A DNA stretch of 64,000 bases from Sporobacter termitidis DSM 10068 (GCF_900130065.1 NZ_FQXV01000001.1:216572-280571), one strand, 5' to 3'; shown: positions 27,485-36,256, counted from the first letter of the stretch. Numbers and translations are program-made. Notes: generated by a model not told the origin, from the sequence alone.

Positions 27485-28372
27485 ATGGCTGAAGAACTTC
27501 GGATAAAACAGCTCGAAAAAATTTCCGGTCAGCATCCGTGCTTTTCCGGAAAATCCAACATGAACAAAGGCCGCGTCCATCTGCCGGTCAGTCCGACATG
27601 CAATATACAGTGCAAGTTCTGTAAAAGGAGCCTCAACAAGACGGAACAGCGGCCGGGCGTTACAAATCAGATACTGACGCCGGAAAAGGCATTGGAGATT
27701 CTGGAAAAGGCGCTGGAACTCTGCCCCGACATTACCGTTGCTGGCATCGCCGGTCCCGGCGACACGCTGGCGACCCCCTATGCCCTGGAGACATTCCGCC
27801 TCATCAAGGAGCGGCACCCGGAGCTCATCAACTGCCTGAGCACAAACGGACTGCTTCTGGAGCGGTACGCAGACGAGCTTTGGGAGGCCGGCGTTAAAAC
27901 GATCACCGTCACGGTCAACGCCGTGGACCCGTACATACAGGCGCAGATCTGTTCCTTTATATTTCTCGGCGACCGCGTTTACGAGGGCGTCGAGGCCGCG
28001 CAGCTCCTGATCGACGCGCAGAAGCGGGGCATCAGAAAAATGGCCGCGCTGGGCGCCGTCGTCAAAATCAACATCGTGCTGATCCCCGGCGTCAACGACG
28101 ACCACATCGCCGACATCGCCGAGACGGTCTCACAGCTTGGCGCCTCCATCATCAACATCATCCCCCTCATCCCCCAGCACGAGATGGCGGATTTCGAGGA
28201 GCCCGGCTGTCAGGAGCTCAGCGAAGCCAGGGCCGTCGCCGAAGAATATCTGCCTGTTTTCCGCCACTGCCAGCACTGCCGGGCGGACGCCGTGGGCATC
28301 CCGGGAAAGGGAGACCTCTCTCACCTGCTTTATGAATTCGGCGGCCAGGAACAAACCTTCTCCCACGGATAA
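27485..28372 (+). CDS. nifB: NifB-type radical SAM protein (NifB-co synthase core)
   Basis: A 295-residue radical SAM enzyme that in nitrogenase systems fuses two 4Fe-4S clusters around a carbide to form NifB-co, the core of the active-site cofactor. All hallmarks are present: HPCF (His17, Cys19), the radical SAM cysteines in CNIQCKFC (39, 43, 46), RPGVTNQ, and the C-terminal CQHCRADAVG (Cys262, 265). It lacks the C-terminal NifX domain found in many NifB, and the NifX function is supplied by two separate genes downstream. ATG 27485 after AGGAAGG. It heads the operon, so this nitrogenase-like enzyme very probably carries a carbide-type cluster and is not of the chlorophyll or F430 reductase kind, which have no NifB. 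Confidence 0.93.
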   Translation: MAEELRIKQLEKISGQHPCFSGKSNMNKGRVHLPVSPTCNIQCKFCKRSLNKTEQRPGVTNQILTPEKALEILEKALELCPDITVAGIAGPGDTLATPYALETFRLIKERHPELINCLSTNGLLLERYADELWEAGVKTITVTVNAVDPYIQAQICSFIFLGDRVYEGVEAAQLLIDAQKRGIRKMAALGAVVKINIVLIPGVNDDHIADIAETVSQLGASIINIIPLIPQHEMADFEEPGCQELSEARAVAEEYLPVFRHCQHCRADAVGIPGKGDLSHLLYEFGGQEQTFSHG

Positions 28373-28389
28373 ATGACGGAGGTTTAATA

Positions 28390-28440
28390 ATGAAATTTGT
28401 TATCATGCGCATCGGGTCGGCCAAGGCCCTTTGCAGTTAA
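28390..28440 (+). CDS. Putative 16-residue leader peptide or small protein
   Basis: A short open frame, MKFVIMRIGSAKALCS, between nifB and nifH with a perfect GGAGG seven bases before the ATG. The sequence up to the stop is compatible with a small membrane-active peptide or a leader that regulates nifH translation. It could equally be a remnant. No homologue is known to me. Confidence 0.35.
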   Translation: MKFVIMRIGSAKALCS

Positions 28441-28474
28441 ACAGCAGTAAAATCACGTTAAAGGAGAATGCAAT

Positions 28475-29350
28475 TTGGCTAAGAAAATCAAGCAGATCGC
28501 CATCTATGGCAAAGGCGGCATCGGCAAATCCACAACAACATCAAATCTGAGCGCCGCGCTCTCGGAGCTGGGACTCAAGGTCATGCAGTTCGGCTGCGAC
28601 CCGAAAAGCGACTCGACGAACACGCTCCGGGACGGCAAGTACATCCCCACGGTGCTCGACACGCTCCGGGAGAAGTCCGCGGTCCGGGCTCACGACGTTA
28701 TTTTTGAAGGCTTTAACGGCATCTACTGTGTGGAGGCCGGCGGCCCGGCGCCCGGCGTTGGCTGCGCGGGGCGCGGCATCATCACGGCGGTCGAGCTCTT
28801 CAAGCAGCAGAAAATTTTTGAGGAGCTGGACCTGGACGTCGTCATCTACGACGTTCTCGGCGACGTCGTGTGCGGCGGCTTTGCCGTACCCATCCGCGAA
28901 GGCATTGCCGAGCACGTGTTTACCGTATCGTCCTCCGACTTCATGTCCGTCTACGCTTCCAACAACCTGTTCAAGGGCATCAGCAAGTATTCCAATTCCG
29001 GCGGCGCGCTCCTGGGCGGCGTCATCGCCAATTCGATGGGCACACCGTATTCCAAGGACATCATCGACGATTTTGTGGAAAAGACCCACACAAAAGTCGT
29101 GGAATATATCCCCCGTTCCGTCACCGTGACCCAGAGCGAGCTGCAGGGCAAAACGACGATCGAGGCCGCGCCGAACTCCATCCAGGCCGGCGTCTACCGC
29201 GCGCTGGCGGGTAAGATCGCCGACCATACCGAATCAAAAGCCCCCACGCCGATGGAAGTTACCGAGCTCCGGGAGTGGGCGGCAAAATGGGGAGATTACC
29301 TCCTGGCTGTTGAGCAGGGCAAGGTCACGTCGCAGGGCGCGGCCATCTGA
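28475..29350 (+). CDS. nifH: NifH-like ATP-dependent reductase (Fe protein)
   Basis: A 291-residue homologue of nitrogenase reductase, which delivers electrons to its partner with hydrolysis of MgATP. The P-loop GKGGIGKST (12-20), the cluster ligands Cys97 (PGVGCAGRG) and Cys133 (LGDVVCGGF), and Arg100, the residue ADP-ribosylated in some nitrogenases, are all in place. The homodimer would hold one 4Fe-4S cluster. The start is TTG at 28475, eight bases after AAAGGAG; the ATG just before it is out of frame and meets a stop. The sequence diverges from canonical NifH after about residue 140 and in the C-terminal 60 residues, in line with a nitrogenase-like partner. Confidence 0.93.
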   Translation: MAKKIKQIAIYGKGGIGKSTTTSNLSAALSELGLKVMQFGCDPKSDSTNTLRDGKYIPTVLDTLREKSAVRAHDVIFEGFNGIYCVEAGGPAPGVGCAGRGIITAVELFKQQKIFEELDLDVVIYDVLGDVVCGGFAVPIREGIAEHVFTVSSSDFMSVYASNNLFKGISKYSNSGGALLGGVIANSMGTPYSKDIIDDFVEKTHTKVVEYIPRSVTVTQSELQGKTTIEAAPNSIQAGVYRALAGKIADHTESKAPTPMEVTELREWAAKWGDYLLAVEQGKVTSQGAAI

Positions 29351-29367
29351 GAAGGAGTGTTTGATAC

Positions 29368-30309
29368 ATGGCTAGGATCGCAGACAGTTTAACAGAGCTT
29401 GTCGGCAGAACGCCGCTTTTGCGGCTGAACAGATACTCCGAGGATCAAAGCCTGTCGGGCAGCTTGATCGCAAAGCTCGAGTACTTCAATCCCGCCGGCA
29501 GCGTCAAGGACAGGATCGCCCTGGCGATGATCGAGGACGCGGAGCGGAAAGGCCTCATCAATAAGGACACCACCATCATCGAGCCGACAAGCGGCAATAC
29601 GGGCATCGGGCTCGCCTTTGTCGCTGCGGCCAGAGGATACAAGATCATCCTCACGATGCCTGAAACGATGAGCGTCGAGCGGCGGCGGCTGCTGGCTGCC
29701 CTTGGGGCCGAGCTGGTGCTGACGCCGGGAGCTCTGCGCATGCCGGGTGCGATCCGCAAGGCGGAGGAGCTCTCCGCCCAGATTGAAAATTCGTATATCC
29801 CCGACCAGTTCGGCAATCCCGTCAACCCGGAGGTCCACCGCCGGACGACGGCGAAAGAGATCCTCGAGGATACCGACGGCAGCGTCGCGGCGTTTGTGGC
29901 CGGCGTCGGCACCGGCGGCACTGTCACCGGCGTCGGCGAAGTGCTGAAGGCCCACAATCCGGAGACGCAGATCATCGCCGTCGAGCCGCACACCTCCCCC
30001 GTCCTATCGGGCGGCGCTCCGGGCGCCCACGGCATACAGGGCATCGGCGCCGGCTTCGTCCCCAGTGTCTTCAACGCCGGTACGATCGATGAAATTTACC
30101 GTGTTCGGGACAAGGAAGCGTACGAGGCGGCGCAGGCGGCCGCCTTTACGGAAGGACTGCTTGTGGGCATCTCGTCCGGCGCGGCCCTTTTCGCCGCCAC
30201 CCAGATCGCCAAGCGCCCCGAATTCAGGGGAAAAAACGTCGTTGTCCTGCTTCCCGACACAGGAGAGCGGTACTTGTCGACGCCTCTGTTCGACAGCCTT
30301 GAGCGATGA
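29368..30309 (+). CDS. cysK: Cysteine synthase (O-acetylserine sulfhydrylase)
   Basis: A 313-residue beta-family PLP enzyme that makes cysteine from O-acetylserine and sulfide. The PLP lysine is in GSVKDRIA, the substrate loop is [10 protein letters not shown], the phosphate loop is [10 protein letters not shown] and the ring-binding Ser is in SSGAAL. It is full length and appears active. Its position is telling: 17 bp after nifH and 31 bp before the K-like gene, inside the operon. This suggests that sulfide, or a thiol, is a product or a needed input of the enzyme complex. Confidence 0.92.
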   Translation: MARIADSLTELVGRTPLLRLNRYSEDQSLSGSLIAKLEYFNPAGSVKDRIALAMIEDAERKGLINKDTTIIEPTSGNTGIGLAFVAAARGYKIILTMPETMSVERRRLLAALGAELVLTPGALRMPGAIRKAEELSAQIENSYIPDQFGNPVNPEVHRRTTAKEILEDTDGSVAAFVAGVGTGGTVTGVGEVLKAHNPETQIIAVEPHTSPVLSGGAPGAHGIQGIGAGFVPSVFNAGTIDEIYRVRDKEAYEAAQAAAFTEGLLVGISSGAALFAATQIAKRPEFRGKNVVVLLPDTGERYLSTPLFDSLER

Positions 30310-30340
30310 TATGGCAGAGTTCATAATTGGAGGATGACCT

Positions 30341-31681
30341 ATGAGTAAATTTGTTGACCGGCCCCGGTATACCTGTGCGCTCGGCGGCGCGCTCGCCACG
30401 CTGCGCGCGATACCGCGGGCCATTCCGATCATACACGCCTCGGCCGGCTGCGGGCAGAACCTGTACAACGCGAACAATCCCGGCGGCGGATATTCCGGCG
30501 GCGGATACTGCGGGGGGAACAGCCTGCCCAGCAGCAATGTCGTCGAGCGCGACATCGTCTTCGGCGGTGAGGACCGCCTGCGCGAGCAGATCACGACGAC
30601 GCTGGAGGTTATGGACGGGGACGTCTATTTCGTCCTGACCGGCTGCATGGTCGAAATGATCGGCGACGACCTGGACGCTATCGTAACCGAGTTTGCCGGG
30701 ACGGATCGGCCGGTGATCGCCGTACATACCCCGAGCTTCCGCGGCAATTCCTTTACCGGCTATGAGCTCGTTCTGAGCGCGCTGATCAAAAAGTACGTCG
30801 CGAAGCAGGAGCAGAAAGAGCCGCGCACGGTAAATATCCTCGGGATCGTTCCAATCCAGGATGTCTTCTGGGAGGGCAACCTCAAGGAAATCAAGCGCCT
30901 GCTTGAGAAGCTGGGCCTCAAAGTCAACACCCTTTTCGGTGAGGGCGAGGGGCTCGGGAACATCAAGGATTCCGGCGCGGCGGCGCTCAACATCGTCGTC
31001 TCCGACACCTATGGGCTGGACGCCGCGCAGGTCTATGAGGAGGTCCACGGCATCCCGTTTATCACCACGGGCTTCCCTGTCGGCGCGGACGCGACGGAGG
31101 CGTTCCTGAAAGAGATCGCCAAGGCCCTTTCCATTGACGCCGCCGTGACGGAAAAAGTAATCCGCGAGGAAAAAGCGGTCTACTACAGCTATCTGGAACG
31201 CGTATCGGATATCTATAACGATATCGACCTGCAGCGCTACGCCGTGGTGGTTGCGGATGCCAATTACGCCCCCGCCGTCACCCGGTTTCTCTCCGACGAG
31301 CTGGGCTGGCTGCCCGAGCTGGTGGTCATCACGGATTTTGTGAACGACGCACAGAAGGAGCTCCTGCTGCGGCGGTTTGAAAACCTTGAATCGGGTCTTC
31401 AGCCGGAGGTCCGGTTCGACACGGACGCGTCCAGCGTCCGGAAGTACCTGTCCCAGGCCTGGCCCAGAAATCATAACGAAAAATACTATGACGCCTTCTC
31501 CCCCGCCGTCGTCGTCGGCAGCGTATTCGAGCGCGACCTGGCCACGGAATTTGGGTTCCCGCTTTTGGTGGCGTCGTATCCGGTGACGAACCGGGTCGTT
31601 CTCAATCACGCCTATGCGGGCTTCAGCGGCGCGTTAACCCTGACCGAGGATCTCCTGGGGCTCCTGGTCGCCGGCAGATAG
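30341..31681 (+). CDS. NifK-like nitrogenase component (beta-type subunit)
   Basis: A 446-residue homologue of the nitrogenase beta subunit. The three P-cluster ligands are Cys12 (RYTCALG), Cys37 (SAGCGQN) and Cys102 (LTGCMVEMIGDDL), with the same 25-residue spacing between the first two as in NifK. A glycine-rich loop with an extra Cys57 (GGGYSGGGYCGG) follows the second ligand and is not a NifK feature I know. The protein is shorter than NifK (about 520) because the N-terminal extension is missing. It precedes the D-like gene, reversing the usual H-D-K order. GGAGG precedes the ATG. Confidence 0.88.
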   Translation: MSKFVDRPRYTCALGGALATLRAIPRAIPIIHASAGCGQNLYNANNPGGGYSGGGYCGGNSLPSSNVVERDIVFGGEDRLREQITTTLEVMDGDVYFVLTGCMVEMIGDDLDAIVTEFAGTDRPVIAVHTPSFRGNSFTGYELVLSALIKKYVAKQEQKEPRTVNILGIVPIQDVFWEGNLKEIKRLLEKLGLKVNTLFGEGEGLGNIKDSGAAALNIVVSDTYGLDAAQVYEEVHGIPFITTGFPVGADATEAFLKEIAKALSIDAAVTEKVIREEKAVYYSYLERVSDIYNDIDLQRYAVVVADANYAPAVTRFLSDELGWLPELVVITDFVNDAQKELLLRRFENLESGLQPEVRFDTDASSVRKYLSQAWPRNHNEKYYDAFSPAVVVGSVFERDLATEFGFPLLVASYPVTNRVVLNHAYAGFSGALTLTEDLLGLLVAGR

Positions 31682-31691
31682 GAGGAACACA

Positions 31692-33218
31692 ATGAATTAT
31701 CTGAACGCAAAATCAGCGCCCGCCCGGGAAGACCGGCTTAAAACAAACATCGCCTACGGCGGGACCTGCGCCGACGTCAAGGACTGCCTGAAAAGCGGCT
31801 GCTTCGGGGCGGGCGGCTGCCTGAATCTGGCCGGGCGCCGGTTCTCCCAGACCCACGGCTGCCAGTTCACCCTCAGCCTTGCGATCCTGAACACCCTGAG
31901 AAACGCCGTCATCATCATGCACGCGCCGATCGGCTGCGGCTCCTGCAGTATCGGCAACGTGGGCGTCAACAAGAGCTTTAAGCAGCTGCGCGACCCGAAG
32001 GCGGAAGGCGTCATCTGGCTCAACACCAATCTCGACGAGGCCGACGTCATCAGCGGCGGCGAGCGGAAGCTTCGTGAAGCCGTCCTGTACGCGGACCGGG
32101 AGTTCCGCCCGGAAACGATCATCGTCGCCAACGGCTGCGTGCCCTCTCTCATCGGCGACGATATTGACAGCATCCTCTCTGACCTGCAAAACCAGACGGC
32201 GGCCAACATCGTGCCGATCCACTGCGAGGGCTTCAAGACAAAGGTCATGGCCACGGCCTATGACGCCGTCTATCACGGGATTCTGAAAAGGTACGTGAAA
32301 ACGCCCGACCGGCGGACACAGCTGGCTGAGACGGACCTCGACAAGCTGACGGAGCAGTACAGGATCAGCCGCAACGTCAATATTCTGAACGTCGGCTCCA
32401 TGAGCCGGGCCGATGAGCTGGAGCTGCAGCGGCTTTTAAACGCCATCGGCTTAAATGTCACCTTCATCCCCTGCTACGCCGAGCCCGAGGACTTTGAGTA
32501 CGCGCTGGAGACCTCGCTCAATGTCAGCATCTGCGGCACGCACGACGACTATTTTGTCGAGCATCTGAAAGAGACGTACAACATCCCGTTTATCGTCGAT
32601 ACCATCCCCATCGGCCGCAAGAACACAGACCGCTGGCTTTTGCGCATCGCCTCCCATTTCGGTCTTGAAAAAGAGGCGCAGCAGCTCATCGCGCTTGAAA
32701 ACAAGCAGCTTGACGCAAGCCTCGCGCCGTACCGCAAAGCCCTCCGCGGCAAGCGCGTATTCCTGGCGGGCGGAGAAGTGCGCATCATCGCCACAGCGGA
32801 GATTTTACAGGATCTCGGGCTCACGGTCGTCGGCTTCAAGGCGCACCATTTCGATCAGTTTATAGAGCCGATGTTTGACGCTCTGGAGAATATCGACGAC
32901 GTCCTGGTCGACGTGGCGACAAATCAGCCCTTTGAGCAGTCAAACCTGCTCGAGCGGATAAAGCCCGACATTTTTATCGCGCACACGGGCGGCAACAACA
33001 TTTCGGCAAAGCACGGGATTCCCATTCTGCCCCTCTTCGGGCCGAGCTACAACTATCTGGGATATTCCGGCGTCTTTGAGGTCGCGCGCCGCCTGAACAA
33101 GACGGCAAGAAACGGCCAGTTCAACAAAAAGCTGGCGCAGAATTTAAAGCTCCCCTACAGGTCGGATTGGTATGCCAAGGACCCCTTTACATACATCAAA
33201 CAGCAAGACGCAGTTTAA
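31692..33218 (+). CDS. NifD-like nitrogenase component (alpha-type, catalytic subunit)
   Basis: A 508-residue homologue of the alpha subunit. P-cluster ligands are Cys57 (THGCQF), Cys82 (HAPIGCGS) and Cys149 (NGCVPSLIGDDI). The stretch HCEGFK (178-182) matches RCEGF of NifD. Cys281 (VSICGTHDDY) aligns with the cofactor ligand Cys275. By eye, the cofactor His442 position is Phe449 (GIPILPLFG) and the Gln191/His195 positions are Met186 and about Asp191, so it should not be a normal N2 reductase. An N-terminal extension holds four more cysteines (26, 32, 37, 43), a possible extra cluster site. AGGAGGAA precedes the ATG. Confidence 0.88.
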   Translation: MNYLNAKSAPAREDRLKTNIAYGGTCADVKDCLKSGCFGAGGCLNLAGRRFSQTHGCQFTLSLAILNTLRNAVIIMHAPIGCGSCSIGNVGVNKSFKQLRDPKAEGVIWLNTNLDEADVISGGERKLREAVLYADREFRPETIIVANGCVPSLIGDDIDSILSDLQNQTAANIVPIHCEGFKTKVMATAYDAVYHGILKRYVKTPDRRTQLAETDLDKLTEQYRISRNVNILNVGSMSRADELELQRLLNAIGLNVTFIPCYAEPEDFEYALETSLNVSICGTHDDYFVEHLKETYNIPFIVDTIPIGRKNTDRWLLRIASHFGLEKEAQQLIALENKQLDASLAPYRKALRGKRVFLAGGEVRIIATAEILQDLGLTVVGFKAHHFDQFIEPMFDALENIDDVLVDVATNQPFEQSNLLERIKPDIFIAHTGGNNISAKHGIPILPLFGPSYNYLGYSGVFEVARRLNKTARNGQFNKKLAQNLKLPYRSDWYAKDPFTYIKQQDAV

Positions 33219-33236
33219 CGGCGCGGAGGTATTACC

Positions 33237-34238
33237 GTGGAAAAAATCGCCGTACAATCAGAGTTAAACCCCGAACATAAAAAGAAACCCGTTTTCGACG
33301 TCAGGACGCTCCTGCCGGCTCTAAGCGCGCTTTTGGCGCTCCTCATCAACGTCCTCGTGCCGAACAGCCCGAAGTATGTGCAGAAGCCGTTGCCGTATTT
33401 CACGATCGCCCTTATCGCCATCATCGGCATCACGCTGGTTTTCGCCGTGCTGTCCCTGTTTTTTGAAAATCTTCGAAAGCGGGTGGCGTTCAAGAGCTGG
33501 TTCATCGCCGCGTTTATCCTGCTGCTCAATATCCTGAATATCGCGACGATCAAGCTGATGCTGCTGCAGCCGATCTACTTCCCGAATCCCGACAAGATTC
33601 TCAAGGTGTACGTGGACGACGGCGCGTTCATCCTGAAATGCCTCGGCTATTCGCTCAGGCTCCTCTTCACTGGCTTTTTCATCGGCGCCCTGGCGGGCCT
33701 CACCACCGGCATCCTCGTCGGCTGGAGCCGGAAGTGGAGCTATTGGGTGAACCCGCTTATCAAGATCATCGGGCCGATCCCCGCGACGGCCTGGGTCCCC
33801 ATCGCGCTGGTGACGTTCCCGACGACTTTCACCGCGAGCACCTTTCTGATCGCGCTGGCCGTCTGGTTCCCGACGACGGTCCTGACAAGCTCCGGCATCT
33901 CGAACGTGCAGAACTCCTATTTCGAGGTCTCCAGCACATTGGGCGCCAAAGCGCTCCACAAAATCTTCAAGGTAGCGCTGCCGGCCTCGATGCCCATGAT
34001 CTTCATCGGCCTGTTCAACGGCACGGGCGCGTCGTTCATCACGCTGATGACGGCGGAAATGATGGGCGTCAAGTTCGGCGTCGGCTGGTACATCAACTGG
34101 CAGAAGGATATGCTCTCGTACGCCAACGTCTACGCGGGTCTCATCGTCATCGCGGTGACCTTCTCGCTCCTCATCACGCTCCTGTTCCGGGTGCGCGACA
34201 AGGTGCTCGTCTGGCAGAAGGGGGTCATCAAATGGTAA
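33237..34238 (+). CDS. ABC transporter permease, SsuC/TauC type
   Basis: A 333-residue inner-membrane permease. The N-terminal part has extra helices (about 25-105) before the standard six-helix BPD_transp_1 domain from about residue 120. The coupling loop is in the VSSTLGAKALHKIFKVALPASMP region. Within the family it looks closest to permeases for sulfonates, taurine, nitrate and thiamine precursors. The start is GTG at 33237 after GGAGG. It lies 18 bp after the D-like gene and overlaps the ATPase gene by 7 bp, so the importer belongs to the nitrogenase-like operon and probably brings in its substrate. Confidence 0.85.
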   Translation: MEKIAVQSELNPEHKKKPVFDVRTLLPALSALLALLINVLVPNSPKYVQKPLPYFTIALIAIIGITLVFAVLSLFFENLRKRVAFKSWFIAAFILLLNILNIATIKLMLLQPIYFPNPDKILKVYVDDGAFILKCLGYSLRLLFTGFFIGALAGLTTGILVGWSRKWSYWVNPLIKIIGPIPATAWVPIALVTFPTTFTASTFLIALAVWFPTTVLTSSGISNVQNSYFEVSSTLGAKALHKIFKVALPASMPMIFIGLFNGTGASFITLMTAEMMGVKFGVGWYINWQKDMLSYANVYAGLIVIAVTFSLLITLLFRVRDKVLVWQKGVIKW

Positions 34239-35023
34239 AATCCGAGACCGGCTATATCCGGGCCGAAAACCTCCGGAAGGAGTTTGTCCAGCCGGATGGG
34301 CAGACAGTGGTGGCCTTAAGCAATGTGAACGCGGAGATAAAGCCCGGAGAATTCATCTCTCTGATCGGCCCCTCCGGCTGCGGCAAATCGACGTTTCTGC
34401 GGCTGCTGGCGGGACTCACTACGCCGGACGAAGGCGCGTTTACCCTGGACGGCGTCAAAATCACGGACGCCAGCTACGAGCGCGGCCTCGTCTTCCAGGA
34501 CCCTACCCTCTTCCCCTGGCTGACCATCTACGACAACGTCGCCTTCGGCCTGAAGGTCCGCAGCATCTATCACGAAAAGAAAAAGGACGTTCTGGATTTT
34601 ATCCGGCTCGTGGGACTTCAGGGCTTTGAGAAGGCCTACCCGCACCAGCTCTCGGGCGGTATGGCCCAGCGCGCGGCGCTGGCCAGGGCCCTCGTCAACC
34701 ACCCAAAGGTGCTGCTGCTGGACGAACCATTCGGCGCGCTGGACGCCTTTACCCGCATGAACATGCAGGATGAGCTCATCAAAATCTGGCAGGAGCGCGG
34801 AACGACGACGGTCATGGTCACCCACGACGTGGACGAAGCCATCTATTTAAGCGACAGGATTTTCGTCATGTCGCCCCGGCCGGCCAGGATCGAGAATATC
34901 CTTGAGGTGGAGATCGGCCGCCCGCGGGAGCGGGATCTGCCCGAATTCCTGCGGCTTCGCGCCAAAATCCTTCAGATCCTCGACTTTGCGGGCAAGCGCG
35001 AGGATATCCAATACTACCTGTAA
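34232..35023 (+). CDS. ABC transporter ATP-binding protein, SsuB/TauB type
   Basis: A 263-residue ATPase. Walker A GPSGCGKST, Q-loop VFQDPTLFPW, signature LSGGMAQRAALARAL, Walker B VLLLDEPFGALD and the switch His in VTHDVDEA are complete. The FQDP and DEPFGALDAFTR wording is typical of the nitrate/sulfonate/taurine branch. It starts at ATG 34232 inside the end of the permease gene; the open frame continuing upstream to 33638 is only a shadow of the permease. Confidence 0.93.
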   Translation: MVKSETGYIRAENLRKEFVQPDGQTVVALSNVNAEIKPGEFISLIGPSGCGKSTFLRLLAGLTTPDEGAFTLDGVKITDASYERGLVFQDPTLFPWLTIYDNVAFGLKVRSIYHEKKKDVLDFIRLVGLQGFEKAYPHQLSGGMAQRAALARALVNHPKVLLLDEPFGALDAFTRMNMQDELIKIWQERGTTTVMVTHDVDEAIYLSDRIFVMSPRPARIENILEVEIGRPRERDLPEFLRLRAKILQILDFAGKREDIQYYL

Positions 35024-35057
35024 GCACATCCATTTTATAAGGAAAAGGAGTTATTAT

Positions 35058-36149
35058 ATGAACAAGTTAAAAAAGGTTCTGTCAATCCTCTTCGCACTGA
35101 CATTACTCGCCGGAATTATCTCCGCTTGTTCTTCTTCGACGGGAACCTCTTCCCCCGGTTCCTCGCCGTCCGCGTCCGCCGACGCGTCGGCATCCTCGTC
35201 AGGCACCCCGGCGGCCGCGTCGCCCTCCAGCGCGCCGGAGGACGATTACGTGCTGCGCATCGGCTGGGGCGGCAGCCTCTGCGAAGCGGCGATCCATATC
35301 GCGGCTGAAAAGGGCTTCTTTGACAAAGAAGGATTAAAATACGAGCTTGTCAAGCTGGCGCCCGGAACCACGTTCGACGCTGTTACGGCCGATCAGATCG
35401 ACGCGAGCTTCGGCCTTCTCGCCAGCCTCATCCAGCCGCTCTCCAACGGCCTGCCTGTCAAGATTACGACCGGCCTCCATACCGGCTGCGACAAGGTCCT
35501 CGTCAAAGCGGGCTCCGGCATCACAACCCCCAAGGATTTCATCGGCAAGACGATCGGTGTCACGAGCTATACGGCCAGTCCCTACATTTTCGCCAAGCGC
35601 GTCCTGGCCGATAACGGCGTCGACGTGACGGTGAAGGGCAACCAGGTCAACTTTGCCATCTACTCACAGGCCGACCTCCCGGCAGCCCTCGCAAAGGGCG
35701 CCGTCGATGGCATCGCGCTCAACGATCCGACGGCCACGATCGCGGCCAATCAGGATAACCTCAATATCATTTTCGACTCCGCGATGCAGGAGCCCTATAA
35801 AGACCAGTACTGCTGCTCCGCCTACGTCCGCGACAATATCATCACCGACCACCCCACCCTCGCCGCCAAGTACACAAGAGCGGTGCAGGAAGCCGCCGCC
35901 TGGGCGCAGGACAACAAGGACGAGGTCGCACAGCTTCAGGTCGACAAAAAGTACGTTGCCGGCGATCCCGCGGTGAACGCCGAGGTCCTCAAGACCTTTA
36001 ATTACATGCCCTCATACCAGCAGGCTTACGATATGTTCGCCCTTCTGGGAACACAGATGCAGTCGGTTGGCTTGCTGCCCGACGACCTCGACGTCACCGC
36101 CCTGCAGAAGAACAGCTTCTTCAAGCCGGACGGTCTGCTCTATAACTAA
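35058..36149 (+). CDS. ABC substrate-binding lipoprotein, SsuA/NMT1-like
   Basis: A 363-residue lipoprotein. The signal peptide ends in a lipobox, ISAC, with Cys24 as the lipidated residue, followed by about 40 residues of Ser/Ala/Pro linker. The binding domain begins LRIGWGGSLCEAAIHIA and contains the EKGFFDKEGL motif of the NMT1/THI5/SsuA family, whose members bind sulfonates, nitrate, taurine or pyrimidine precursors. Two adjacent cysteines (YCCSAY) occur in the C-terminal lobe. AAGGAG precedes the ATG. The ligand is presumably the substrate, or a precursor, of the nitrogenase-like enzyme. Confidence 0.87.
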   Translation: MNKLKKVLSILFALTLLAGIISACSSSTGTSSPGSSPSASADASASSSGTPAAASPSSAPEDDYVLRIGWGGSLCEAAIHIAAEKGFFDKEGLKYELVKLAPGTTFDAVTADQIDASFGLLASLIQPLSNGLPVKITTGLHTGCDKVLVKAGSGITTPKDFIGKTIGVTSYTASPYIFAKRVLADNGVDVTVKGNQVNFAIYSQADLPAALAKGAVDGIALNDPTATIAANQDNLNIIFDSAMQEPYKDQYCCSAYVRDNIITDHPTLAAKYTRAVQEAAAWAQDNKDEVAQLQVDKKYVAGDPAVNAEVLKTFNYMPSYQQAYDMFALLGTQMQSVGLLPDDLDVTALQKNSFFKPDGLLYN

Positions 36150-36187
36150 GTACAGCGCTTCAGGCTCCCCAAGCCAAATAAAAATAC

Positions 36188-36219
36188 CCAATGCGCCGCC
36201 GGAGGGCGGCGCATTGGGC
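36188..36219 (+). terminator. Strong hairpin without T tract
   Basis: A perfect 14-bp GC-rich stem (36188-36201 with 36206-36219) with a GGAG loop, 38 bp after the lipoprotein gene. It lacks a T run, so it is more likely an mRNA-stabilising or partial-termination element that lowers expression of the NifX-like genes than a full stop. Confidence 0.6.
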
Positions 36220-36256
36220 AATTCAACAAATCTTTAATGAAACGCGGGGTGTCCTT

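Noticed and set aside
27485-33218. A classical N2-fixing nif operon
   Set aside because: No nifE, nifN or nifV is present, the K gene precedes D, the promoter is sigma-A, and the D-like protein lacks the residues aligned with His442, Gln191 and His195. N2 fixation by this system cannot be excluded fully, since some group IV-type systems have been linked to it, but it is not the best reading.
33638-34231. An N-terminal extension of the ABC ATPase
   Set aside because: This part of the frame overlaps the permease gene out of phase and is Arg/His-rich; the ATG at 34232 gives a normal ATPase.
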